Position numbers and translations under genes: made by a program. From Chimonanthus salicifolius (taxonomy: Eukaryota; Streptophyta; Magnoliopsida; Laurales; Calycanthaceae), in NCBI GenBank assembly GCA_013350335.1, contig CM023540.1:62431195-62495194 (forward strand): a stretch of DNA of 64,000 nucleotides, read 5' to 3'. The notes under the pieces are model-generated. The model was not told the DNA's origin. It worked only from the letters and a program-made list of their open reading frames with translations, and did no database searches. This document shows positions 1-11,176 of the stretch, in pieces; position 1 is the first letter of the stretch, and the number at the start of each line of letters is the position of its first letter.

Positions 1-2232
1 TTTACAGCTTTGCCACTAGGCCAAGCCTTGTTTAATTTTCCTTGATAAACCATGGTTCATACCAAAACTACCTTGGTGGGGTTCGGCCATACTACTTGGT
101 CGAACCTCACCCTTCCCATTTGGATCTCTTAGTCCATTCCAATCACATTCCATGACCATTCAAATCACTTGGTGGGGTTCGGCCATAATCCATGGCCGAA
201 CCTCACCCTTTTTTTTTTCTTTGGACTTTGGTGCTCCATTTGCCATTCTTGTTGATGAACCATTCACATATCTTTACCATAAGAATTAATAAGATTCAGC
301 CATACATTGGCCGATCCTTCACATTAATCATCCAACCCTTAGTCCACCAAAATTACTCCATGGGGTTCGGCCATACATTTGGCCGAACCCAATGGTTCTT
401 TTATCCATTATACTTCATAGAAAATTCTCTACCATTGGTATGGTTTTTATCTCACCAAAAACCATACCAACTTATCAAACACTTTTATGGGGTTCGGCCA
501 TCCAATGTGGCCGAACCCTATGCCCATGTTTTGGACCCTTTTTAACTTACATCATATGTCCATAAAATCATGTAATAATCAACATAGTATTGTATGGTTT
601 TTACACTTCCACAAACCATCCAATTGCCCAAATAAGATCATGGGGTTCGGCCATCCCAAGTGGCCGAAGCCCAATGATACATTTATACCATTTTACACAA
701 TCTCAATCCAAGGTTTAATTCCTTGATGCATTCGGCCATTCCATGGCCCAAACATGACATCCAATTTCATGATTTAAACACCCTTTCACCTTGCATCTTA
801 GGTCTAATTAAACACCCATAACAGTCAATAAAGTCCATGGTTTCCATGTTTTAACCTTCTTAAAACATGCACTTTAATTCTAACACAAACATCTAATAAC
901 AGTCCCAAATTTATATGGTTTTAATTTCCAAAAACCATCAAAATCAACCACTTGTTTCCATGGGGTTCGGCCATCCAAAGTGGCCGAACCCAATGGTCCA
1001 TTTCTAGCCCTTTTTTAGACACCATCTTCCATGGTTTAGACCTTTGAAAAATTCGGCCATACATGACCAAATTATGTCATCCAAATTCATAAGATAACAC
1101 TCATATTTAAAACCAAAATCCATAAGAATTCTTACCAAATTTCTCAAGCCTCTTGTTTTGCCTTTTGATCCTTTCTTCCTATCGTTCTTAGCCTCCCTTC
1201 CTTTGCTGATTATATGCTTGAACCAATGGTGAAATCACCAAGGTAAAACTCGGCCAAGAGAGTGTGTTCTTGAGTGAGGGAGAGAGATGAGAATTCTAAG
1301 GTTTTGCAATGATAAAATCGGCCAAGTGATGGTGTTGGTTGCTTTTGTTAAACAACCCCATAACACCCAATTAATCCTCATCAAATCTTACTCAAACCAA
1401 GGAGTCACTTGCAGCCAAGCAAAGCACCCCTTGGCACTCCCAACACACCCTTTGGCAGCCCCATGCAATCTTATCTCATTCCCATGCATTTCATTTATCA
1501 TTCATCATGGAAATCACCCCAAACAAGTCCCCAACGTGTGGGACTTGTTTTGTTGGTTATGACCGAGCCAACCTCTTCAAATTCCCCCTCAACTGCACTG
1601 ATTTACAGCCCATTTAATTTCCATTTTGACTCACTTGGACTCAAGGTCATTTAGATTTTCATCTCCACTCACCCAACTCACATACTTAATGCATTTCATT
1701 TAATGCACATGAGTTGACTCACACTTGATTTAATTCCAACTCACTTCAGTCCCACTCAAACTGATTTAACTCATGTTTTAGCTCCCTTGAGGGTCCACAC
1801 GGTCAACCATAGTCAACTCGGTCCGTTGCGTCCACTTTTAGCTCCTTGACCCGTTTTTGACTCCATGACCCAATTATGGGTATTTTGGTCATTTGTAATT
1901 GGTTTTTACATGTGGATCAGGCCTACCCATTCCTCCACTTGATTTCCAATCAAATCAGCCTAACCCCATTTAATTTAAATTCACAAAACGGTCAAATAAT
2001 CCAGTAAGACCCGATGGGTCCCATTTGGGCCCTTTGACCCACTTAGCCATTTTTGACCCAATTGATGTAAATTACCCAACCAATCAAACTTAACATTCAT
2101 AATGTGCTCATATGATCTTAATTTGAGCAATGGGCCCCACTATTTCCTTACTTAACATCACAAAATAATTAATTTAACACATCAGGGGCATTTTGGTAAT
2201 TATCCATTTCATTGAGAAATTGGGGTGTTACA
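1..2232 (-). mobile_element. A1: long LTR of family A, minus strand, cut by window edge
   Basis: Read on the minus strand this begins TGTAACACCCC at 2232 and matches the start of A6 (42071 on) through the same series of blocks, for example the paired 'accccaaacaagtccccaacg' region near 1515. It is therefore the 5' part of the same long LTR in the opposite orientation, and its 3' part lies left of the window. It is inserted in the 3' LTR of Copia-1. The right-hand target copy would be GGTCA (2233-2237), which fits the uninterrupted Copia-1 LTR at 30433-30437. No coding sequence is visible. It is either a solo LTR or the 5' LTR of a longer element; the window does not show which. Confidence 0.85.
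76..990. repeat. Palindrome array GGTTCGGCCAT/ATGGCCGAACC in A1
   Basis: Palindromes with arms close to GGTTCGGCC and GGCCGAACC and a short variable middle occur near 78, 176, 296, 361, 489, 643 and 962. Degenerate half-sites lie near 728 and 1053. Spacing is about 65-320 bp. The sequence between them is unlike from unit to unit, while the arms are well kept. Confidence 0.85.
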
Positions 2233-2253
2233 GGTCATATATAAAATATTACA
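2233..2253 (-). mobile_element. Stub of Copia-1 3' LTR
   Basis: These 21 bp match the first bases of the 5' LTR copy at 30433-30453 (minus-strand start TGTAATATTTT, with TA instead of TG in the right copy). The rest of the LTR was displaced by insertion of A1. Confidence 0.8.
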
Positions 2254-2264
2254 TTCTCCCACTT
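2254..2264 (-). other. Polypurine tract of Copia-1
   Basis: On the minus strand AAGTGGGAGAA lies directly before the 3' LTR start, the usual plus-strand primer position. The 2265-2663 stretch between it and the RNase H stop is A/T-rich 3' untranslated sequence without a recognisable gene. Confidence 0.75.
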
Positions 2265-2663
2265 GGCCCACATTATTATCATTATAGGATTCAAACAAGA
2301 ATAACATAAAGTGCGCACATAATCCACATTCAAATAATCATTATACAGTTATCATCATAATGCTAATACTAAATGACCCACAAGTGCGGATAATGGCGGT
2401 TGCACATCATCTTATCCAATATGGTCCCTTCCATCAACCACAACACAAGTGACCCACTCAATACAGCTCTTAAGTGAGAAATTTTACATAATTGTCCACA
2501 TAAATGTCTTAATACAAAGACTATTCCTGTTAGTGATAAATAATCATACATAATGTATACATATAAACATCATAAACAGGAATAATATGTCAGAAACGCT
2601 ATCATGAGTACTCAAGTGTCAAAATCACAGATATATATATATAAATCAGTCCAAAATAATACA

Positions 2664-3144
2664 TCATGATGGGTTACATTCAAGACCTATTCTATTGGCA
2701 TGTTCCTTGAAGGTCTTTATAGGCAACCCCTTCGTTAACGAATCTGCAATCATAAGCTGTGTACTAATATGCTCAATTGACACTGTTCGTTTCTGAACCT
2801 CTTCTTTTACGACAAAGTACTTTAATTCCATGTGTTTCGATCCTCTAGAGTACTTGTTGTTCTTGGAGAAGAAAATTGTTGTAGAATTATCACAATAAAT
2901 TCTCAACGGCCTGGCAATACTGTCAACAATTCCAAGTCCTGAGATAAAGTTCCGCAGCCACATTCCTTGAATAGTGGCCTCATAGCACGCCATAAATTCC
3001 GCCTCCATGGTAGATGTTGTAATAATAGTCTGTTTGACACTTTTCCATGAGATTGCTCCATTAGCCATAAGGAACAAATAGCCAAACAGTGACTTTCTGC
3101 TATCAACGCATCCACCAAAGTCCGAATCCGAATAGCCAATGACT
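2664..3144 (-). pseudogene. Copia-1 RNase H domain (C-terminal end of Pol)
   Basis: An open minus-strand frame runs from about 3144 to the stop at 2664. It starts with a typical Copia RNase H opening (SDSDFGGCVDSRKS), followed by SWKSVKQ, then TSTMEAEFMACYEA with the conserved acidic residue, then IYCDNSTTIFFSKN with the next Asp, and ends with the usual Copia tail (IADSLTKGLPIKTFKEH). This enzyme would degrade the RNA strand during reverse transcription. The domain itself looks intact, but the Pol frame upstream is broken, so it cannot be made as part of a working polyprotein. Confidence 0.92.
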
Positions 3145-4230
3145 TCGAGATTTCGGACCTCTAAATGTGAGCATGAAGTCCTTAGTACCCTGTAAATATC
3201 TCATAACTTTCTTTGCAGCTTTCCAGTGATCCATTCCAGGGTTACTTTGATATCTGCCTAGCATACCGACGGCGAAGCTGATGTCTGGTCTAGTACAGGT
3301 CTATGCATACATGAGACTACCCACTGCTGAAGCATAAGGCATTTCCTCCATTTGTTTTCTTTCTAGTTCATTTTGCGAACATTGCTTAAGATTGAATTTG
3401 TCTCCTTTCTGAGGGGAACAATTTTGCATTCTGAATCTCTCCAAAATTCTCTCTATATAGGCTTTCTGAGGACAAACCTAATAACCCACGCGTTCTATCA
3501 TGGAATATTTCTATTCCAATAACGTAGGATGGCTCTCCCATATCTTTCATTTCAAATTGTATGGAGAGAAACTTCTTGGTTTCATGCATAAGACTAAGAT
3601 CATTAGTGGCAAGCAAAATGTCATCAACGTACAATATCAATAAGATATATTTGCTCCCACTGACCTTCAGATATATACACCGATCAACAATGTTTTCTTT
3701 AAATCCGAAGGAACTAATGGTATCATTGAACTTAAGATACCATTGCCGAGAAACTTGCTTAAGACCATAAATTTACTTCTTAAGTTTGCAAGCCAAATGT
3801 TCCCTGCCCTTTATAGAGAAACCTTTAGGTTGATCCATATATACATCCTCATCTAGATCACCATTTAAAAAAACTGGTTTTCACATCCATTTGGTGTAAC
3901 TCTAAGTCATAATGAGCCACCAAAGCCATAATAATTCTGAAAGAGTCTTTCTTGGATACAGAGGAGAAAGTCTCTTTATAATCAATGCTATCCTTTTGAG
4001 TGAACCCTTTGGCTACAAGTCTTGTTTTATACTGTTCGATATTGCCCTTTGAGTCACGTTTAGTTTTGAAAATCCATTTACATCCAACTTTCTTATATCT
4101 ATTGGGCACTTCTACTAAGTCCCAGACTTCATTCTGGTCCATGGCTTTCAATTCATCTTTCATGACATCCATCCATTCATCAGAATTTACACAATTTTTT
4201 GGCTTCTTCATAAGTGACCGGATCTTTAAT
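3145..4230 (-). pseudogene. Copia-1 reverse transcriptase, broken
   Basis: From right to left: the linker to the RT fold (NEVWDLVEVPNRYKKVGCKW), then KTRLVAKGFTQ and HQMDVKTSF (3858-4211), then LYVDDILLATND, the polymerase active-site motif, near 3600-3640. Lesions seen: one extra T in a T-run near 3868 shifts the frame after DVKTSF; a TAA near 3773-3775 falls just before the IYGLKQ motif; a further frameshift lies near 3490; a TAG near 3305 falls in the LMYA.TCTRPD motif. The enzyme would have copied element RNA into cDNA in virus-like particles. It is clearly non-functional here. Confidence 0.92.
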
Positions 4231-4240
4231 AGCCCCTAGA

Positions 4241-5594
4241 TCATATTCCTGACTCTTGTAGATATACCACATAATCATTCGAAATAGCATGTCTCTTTTG
4301 TCTCTGAGACCTTCTTAAGGCTACTTCTTGTGGTTGTTCTATTATCGGTTCATCAGTGGTGACTGTCCCTTCATGTTGGAGTGATTGATCATCCAAGTGT
4401 TGTGTTGTATCGGTAGGTCGTTCAATGACATTATAAACAACTACAACACTTCTTGAAGTTATGGGTACAGGGATTTGTACCATCAATTCTTGTATAGATA
4501 CACTTCTCATAATATCACTCCCACTAACCTCACCATTCTCTATGAATCTTGCATTTCCAGTCCTCAACTATCCTCATTTTATGGTTTGGACAGTAAAACC
4601 TATACCCTTTGGATATTTCAGGGTAACCGATAAAGTAACCTCTGATCGTCCTCTCATTAAGTTTTCTTTCATGTGGATTATAGATTCTAGCTTCTGCAGG
4701 ACAACCCCACACATGTAGGTGTCTCAAACTGGGTTTCCTTCCTGTCCATAGTTCATAAGGAGTTTTAGGAACTGATTTACTAGGAACCCTGTTAAGAATA
4801 AATGCTGCAGTTCTTAAGGCATACATCCACAACATAATGGGTACGGTAGTATTGCATAACATGCTCCTAATCATATCCATAAGAGAACGGTTGCGCCTTT
4901 CAGCAACACCATTCTGCTGAGGCGTACCTGGCATCGTATATTGTGTCACTATACCGCGACTTTCTAGTAATCTAGCAAATGGCCCCGAGTGTTGACCCGT
5001 CTCATCATACCTACCGTAGTATTCACCACCTCTATCGGATCTAACGATTTTCATTTTTCTATCTAATTGCCTTTCTACTTCAGTGATAAAAATCTCTACG
5101 GAATTAACCGCTTGAGATTTATCGTGCAACAGATATAAATAACCATAACGTAAAAAATCATCTATAAAGGTGATGAAGTAGGATTCTCCACTAAAAGATG
5201 GAACATCAAATGGGCCACATATATCAGTATGGATCAGTTCAAGTAGCCCTTTACTTCTTGTGTTCTTAGTATGTTTGGTCTATTTACCCTTAATACATTC
5301 CACACACACTCCTAAGTCGGTAAAGTCGAGATTCGAAAGAATCTCGTTTTTAACCAATCTTTCAATTCTTTCTCGAGAAATGTGTCCCAAACGTTTATGC
5401 CACAAATTTGAAGAGTTTTCATTAATCAACCCACGTTTAATACCAACATTATGATGCAGGGTTAGGACAATGTTTGCAAAGTCATTATCAAGCTTAATAC
5501 GATAAATGCCTATCAAATAATAAACCAGACCCAATAAAAGAAGAAGATTTAAACAAACTGAAAGCATTACTACCAAATTTACAATGATAGCCAT
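4241..5594 (-). pseudogene. Copia-1 integrase (HHCC zinc finger and DDE core), broken
   Basis: The N-terminal part (5280-5594) holds the GAG-pre-integrase zinc finger: KRLGHIS with the His, and GVCVECIKGK with the two Cys. A TAG at about 5279-5281 then interrupts the frame. The core follows with LIHTDICGPF (first Asp), VRSDRGGEYY (second Asp) and QQNGVAERRNR (Glu), so the DDE triad is preserved. The C-terminal part has the usual LHVWGCPA and GYFIGY blocks (4530-5129). Residues of the IN-RT linker (4241-4567, EVALRRSQRQKR) follow in another frame. The role would be cDNA insertion with a 5-bp duplication. Confidence 0.92.
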
Positions 5595-6079
5595 TAAGGT
5601 CCAACTTAGAAACAGAAATAAGGTTTCTAGTTACTGTAGGGACATAAAGACAGTTAAATAAATCCAAATGACAACCGGTATCAAGGAAAAGGCGATAGGT
5701 TCCAATGGTTTCAATAGGTACATTTTCCCTGGTTGCCCAAGTAAAGGGAGACTTCAGTTGGGTCGATGGTCTGGATTGTAAGGTATCCCTACATTGTATT
5801 AGAAACATGAGTTGTTGCCCCAGAATCAATCCACCAAGTGTTAGAAGATACTTCAGTTAAATTAGATTCGAAACATACTGAAATGTAATGAATACCTTTC
5901 TTTTCAAACCAAGCCTTTCTCTTATGGCAGCCCTTTTGGAAGTGCCCTTGCTTTCGACAAAAATGGCACCTCACACCACCCTTTCCCTTGTCATGAGTCT
6001 TGGAGCTTGTACTAGACTCATGTGGCTTTGATATGAATTTCTTGAATTTCTTGGGCTTCTTTCCTTTCTTACTGCGCCC
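5595..6079 (-). pseudogene. Copia-1 Gag zinc knuckle and aspartic protease
   Basis: The zinc knuckle CHFCRKQGHFQKGC (CX2CX4HX4C) is at the start of the frame ending near 5789, preceded by a lysine-rich stretch. The protease motif WWIDSGATTHVSN follows, with the catalytic Asp in DSGA. The frame then shifts near 5800-5830 into a second frame that carries the protease C-terminal part (RNLISVSKL). A TAA at 6077-6079 separates this part from the upstream gag in the same frame. Confidence 0.88.
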
Positions 6080-6474
6080 TTAAGTTGTTAAATGAACTGA
6101 GTGATGACCCATTTGCTTAAGTCTGGCCTCCTCTTGGATTAACATGCTAGATAGCTCATTGATCTGCCATTTATCTTTCATGGTATTATAATTAATTTGG
6201 AATGGCCCATACTGAGGAGGTAACGAGTTCAGGATGAACTGTACCAGAAATGACTCATCTACAGTCATACCCAAGTTCTTCAATTGAGCAGCGATATTGG
6301 TCATTTCAATCACATGCTCAAACATACCACGACTCCCATCGAACTTTATGGTGGTGAGTCTGGCCATAAGAGTCCTGGCTAGAGACTTGTCAGCAGATTT
6401 GAACTTATCTTCTATATTCTTAAGAAAATCTTTTGCATTCTCGGAGGTGGGTAGAGAAGACCTGATATTGTTGG
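6080..6474 (-). pseudogene. Copia-1 gag, C-terminal part, cut by A2
   Basis: The minus-strand frame reads through typical plant Copia Gag (UBN2 family) text: LARTLMARLTTIKFDG, MFEHVIEMTNIAAQLK, LVQFILNSLPPQYGPF, and ends at a TAA just before the zinc-knuckle segment. At the right edge, 6470-6474 (GTTGG) is the left copy of the target duplication of A2. The N-terminal part continues at 28354. Removing A2 joins the two parts in the same frame, which shows that A2 landed inside this gag. Confidence 0.9.
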
Positions 6475-7377
6475 TGCAACACCTTGGAATTTCAAAGTTA
6501 TCAATTTATATGAATTTATTCATATTTACGAAATTGCCATTGTGATATATTTGAGTTGAATTTAAATAGGTCAATGGTTCAAACAAGACCCAATGGTTAG
6601 TAGTTTTGATTACAAACCAAATAAATGGATAAGATGAACTTAAACAGGTCAAGAATCATAATTCGGTCAAATTTAGTTAAATGGGTTAAAATGGCTAAAT
6701 GGGACCCAATGGGTTGAAATGGGCATGATTAATCATGAGTGAGCTCAAAGCTTAAGTGGTTTGAGTTTACTAAATATTTGAGTTTGTTTGAGTTGAAATA
6801 AATGTTGGAGTTTAGTTGAGTGGAAATTATTAGTTGAGTCACATAAAATAAATGAGTTAAGTTTGGGTGAGTTAAATACATGAGTTAGATGGAATAATTA
6901 TTTTAGTGAGTAAAGTGTGTGTAAGATGGTGGTGTGGGCTGGTGGTAGGTTTTAACACAATAAACGTTGGCTGTATGGGAGGTATTACCATGCATGTAAC
7001 TCCCATTTAAGTGATAAAGGAAATGAAAGTTACATTTTGAAAGTACATGGGAGACGTTGGAGGTGGGAGGATTATTTCAAATGCAAAGTGTATGCACGTT
7101 GGAAATGGTTAGAGTACATTGTCTGGGTCTTCAAAGGACAGCCAATAGATGGGTAGATAGTGCATGCATGTAACTCCAAGGTTGGAGAATAAATGGAGTT
7201 GTTGTTTGGTGTTATTACACAAAGAGGTTTTTGGCATTTCAAATTTAAATCATAGCTTACACGTTGAAAGAAGGGGAAGGATTCCATCTTAAGATGAAAC
7301 CCCATTTGATTTGTTAATGAGAAGGAGGTAAAGGTGGAGATTACACTAATGTATACAGCAAGGTAAGCCGTTGGGTA

Positions 7378-7990
7378 TGTAACGCCCGCCCCTTTTCACC
7401 GTAAAATCAGAGTACATTTTTTTTTTTTTAAAAAAAATAAAAGTGACAAAGGGCGCGGACGTCACGACGCGAGTTAAGTTCCGAGCTTCTAAAGCCCGAC
7501 CCTTAACTGGCCAACGCTACGCGTGCGTGGAACATAAGTCCACGAGTACGGTTCACGCGTAGTAAGTAAGCTCACGGAACATAAAAATAAATGCGGATGA
7601 TCATAGAACTACCCTACCAGTTCTTCAGATAGCAGGGAAAAGATATCCATTAAATTACTAAAATGCCCTCATACTGCACTGTCCAAAATAATTTATAAAA
7701 CATAGTAAACTACCTAAATTATTACATTTCCGACAAGCTAACTATACAAATACATCTTTTCCAAAATAAAGTAAAACAAAATAGTTAATCCGCCTCCCCA
7801 AGCTCCTAAGTTTGGCTTCCGTCTCTCCCTTCCGGTCCGCCATCTCCTGCATCGTCAACTAGGGTAGAAGTAGGGCGTTAGAACAACGCGCCCAGTAGGA
7901 TTCCGAGTAGGGCTAGTACATGGGTTAGTAATAACCACACACAGATAATAACACAGTGAAAAACTATAAACCACCATATACTGAAATATT
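7378..7990 (-). repeat. Inverted LTR 3' segment at left end of A3
   Basis: This is the reverse complement of the LTR end at about 9360-9903: the same hairpin block, the same 'gccctactcggagtcctactgg' block and the same terminus. The two arms differ by many substitutions and small indels, so the left arm came from a different, diverged copy rather than a simple fold-back of the right one. The junction with plus-oriented LTR sequence is near 7990, before 'ttaaatgcatgagg'. Confidence 0.85.
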
Positions 7991-9728
7991 AGTTAAATGC
8001 ATGAGGTAAATCCCATGAAAAGATTTGATGAATTTGATGTTTTTGGACCCAAGAAAAAAATGGAGAAAGGAACATCATGGGTTCGGCCATGGTGTATGGC
8101 CGAACCCATGCCCCAAATTGTAAATCAATTTGGGTTTAAAGTCAATGGGTATATACGTGATTAAGTATGGGGTTTGAATGGGTTTAAATGAGTAATGGTT
8201 ATATTAATTAGATGACAAGTTTTAATGGTTTGGAGGGTCATAAATGAACCTAAGTTAGGGATCTAAGTTTAAAAATCAATTTTGGACTTAATCATGCATG
8301 CATAAATGGGTGATTAACCATGGAAAATGAGGTAGTGGCAAAACCGTAATTAAATGCCAAATTCAAGAATTCCATGGAGATTGATCATGGAATGAGGGGA
8401 TCTAATGTGATAACCTTATAAGTGGTTAATAAAGCCTAGGGTGGCTGATTTTAGACATATGTACTTAAAAATATATAATGGATTAGGTGGGACCCACAAA
8501 ACCTAAATGGTGACCGGTTTTTCATAAGGGCTTATAAATGGTTGATACATGGCCTAATGATTAGTGTGTAACAAGGTACTGGACATCGCAGGCGGTGCAC
8601 GATCGGCGACCGGGTTTGTCGAGCGGAAAAATGTAAAAGGACGCAAGTCGGTATTAGGTAGGATTCCTACATTTTTGTAAGCCATGGATTGGGCGATGTT
8701 TTCTTTAATTTATTTTGGAAAGCATGTGGTTGCCTTTAAGATGAGTTTTGGATTAGTATCTTGTGATGTTTTCCTTTAAATTATTTTGGAAATCATGTGA
8801 ATGTCTTAAGATGGATTTTGGATTAAATATTATGGGATGTTTTTCCCTTTGATTTATTTGATAATCAAGTAATTGTTTTAAGATGGGTTTTTGTGTTACT
8901 ATTGAACTACATATATTTACATGGCACATGGCATCTACATCTCATGCATGGCATGGGAGGGATATGACAGGGAAATGATGAAATGAAACCGGAGTCCATG
9001 CTCCGTCGGGGCGACCGATAAACAGCATGGGGGCATTTCACATATGTATTATGATACCTTGATGATGCTTTTCCATCAAGGGGGATGTTGTATTTATTAT
9101 TGTACCTTGATGATGGTTCTTCCATCAAGGGGGGATGCCTAGTGTAGATCGCATCTTGATGAGGCTTTTGCATCAAGAGGGTTATGGTACGATGATGGTA
9201 TGGATTCTATTTGGAATACTATGGATGGTTGGAAAAAGGGACATTGTAGAGTTGAGGATGAGATTGATGGGTGGGATTCATGACATAAAACACCCATTGC
9301 ATTACATTGTACCAAATGGCATAATGTTGAGATAATATCTTCTATATGCTTTGTTATTACTAATCCATGTGCTAGCCCTACTCGGAGTCCTACTGGGCGC
9401 GTGTTTTAACGCCCTACTTCTACCCTAGCTGATGACGCAGGAGGTGGCGAAACGGGAGGACGGGACGGGAGTCATGCTTAGTAGCTTGGGAAGGCAGATT
9501 CATTATGTTGTTTAAGTTTATGTTGGAAAAATGTAATTTGAGTAACTTAGCTTGTTGGAATGTAATAAATTAGATTACTGGTTATGTTTTGGGATTTTAT
9601 TATGGACATTATGGTTTTGAGGTATTATAGAAATTTAAATGAATGTTATCTTTCTTGCTATCTCAAATCTGTAGGATAGTTTTTTTTGTTAATTCCGCAC
9701 TGAGAAGTAATATTCCTTGAGCTTACAT

Positions 9729-9816
9729 CTACGCGTGAACCGTACTCGTGGACTTGGCTCCACGCACGCGTAGGGTTGGCCAGTTAAGGGCCGGGCTTTA
9801 GAAGCTCGGACTTAAC
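9729..9816 (+). other. Paired hairpins near LTR 3' end (A3)
   Basis: Hairpin 1: CTACGCGTG (9729-9737) pairs with CACGCGTAG (9765-9773), with an inner GTGGA/TCCAC stem. Hairpin 2: GTTAAG..CCGGGCTT (9783 on) pairs with AAGCTCGG.CTTAAC (to 9816) with one G-T wobble. The conserved TCGCGTCGTGACG follows. Confidence 0.75.
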
Positions 9817-9903
9817 TCGCGTCGTGACGTCCGCGCCCTTTGTCACTTTAAAAAAAAAAAAAATTTAAACTCTGATTTATGGTGAAAAGGGGCGGGCGTT
9901 ACA

Positions 9904-11176
9904 GTTGGTATCAGAGCGAATTCGGAAGAATGAATCTCTCGAAGTAAGATTAAGACGGTTGCATGTCTCACTGGCAGCTAAGAATCCCAACCGACCGACT
10001 CTTCGGAGTCCGCTGCACGGGGGCCGGGTTAATTTACTTTGATTGACTCAAACTGAAGTGTTTAATCTGAGAACAACAATTGATGGAAAGGAATGATAGC
10101 AAGGGAAGAAAGATTCATTCTAGGAGAGATTTATTGAAACATAGCAAGATAAGGTTTGCTTCCCCAGAAATGAGAAAACATCCAGGTTTTTCCCCCAAAG
10201 TGATGAAACAGTACTAGATTTATCAGACATAGCAAAGTAGGATGTACTTCCCCGGTATCCCCAATTTGAACAACAGACAATAGGAATTTAGAGATTTCCC
10301 CCCCAGAAACAAAGGAAAAACAAGTGTGCTTATTTGGCAACTTTCCCCAAACAGAATACATTGTGATATACATAAGAAATTCCCCAAAAAACCTAGATTG
10401 TTTTTATTGGAAATTGTAGTTGATGATTTTTGGGTTCTAATTGTATTCTATGAATACAGGTATGTCAAATGAAGGGGAGTGTACAGAATTATGTGGTAAG
10501 GGAACCCCTAACTGGTTCATAGACTTAGTGTCTACTTCCAGTATAGAAGTTAGCATGGACATTTAGGAGGGACCTCTCAAGGAAGATGAATAGGATTTAA
10601 CATCTCTTCCTGAGGAGAATGAGGAAGACTCTTCAATGATAAGAGAGTCGTAAGGGAAATGGAACCCGATTATATGCGCGAGTTGTGCAACTAGGTTGGG
10701 CACAACTGCACATACTACCCTACCCTCTTGAAGGGGTATGCTCGATTTGTGAACTACATGCATCAAATGAGGATAAGAGGCATGAACTTTTGATGTGGGG
10801 TATGTGTTGCATATGTTTATGAGTGAGGTAAATGTGAATGAAAAGAGTGGGGAGTATTTGTTAATGTGATATATGGGTATACTTGGGGGATGGTACAATG
10901 GCTTTTATATTGGTGATGACCCATGGCTTGATAATTTGTCATGATCAAGTGAAGAGATTTATATTATGACACATAATGGGTGATGATGTAAATGCTTTGT
11001 GAAGGGTTATAAGAGGTTCTCATGTGAACAAAGTGCCATTTGAGACATGTTGGATAAACAATGTACTTGAAAGAGACCGGAATGCATGGGTTAACTTGCC
11101 ACATGAAACTCGTGAGAAGATGATATTATGAGGAGAATGTGAAGGGTCTAGCTTGCAAAGACAAATATATGGTATG
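9904..11176 (+). other. Non-coding internal region of A3
   Basis: After the PBS come about 1.26 kb without an open frame that resembles gag or pol. The stretch 10131-10373 is rich in C runs, and the part around 10440-10950 is G-rich on the plus strand. It ends at an A-run where the sequence jumps to the final 53 bp of the LTR. This fits a LARD-like or deleted derivative that depended on proteins from other elements. Confidence 0.7.
9906..9917 (+). other. Primer binding site of A3 (initiator tRNA-Met)
   Basis: TGGTATCAGAGC lies two bases after the TTACA end of the LTR. It is complementary to the 3' end of plant initiator tRNA-Met and is the key evidence that family-A units are LTRs. Confidence 0.9.
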
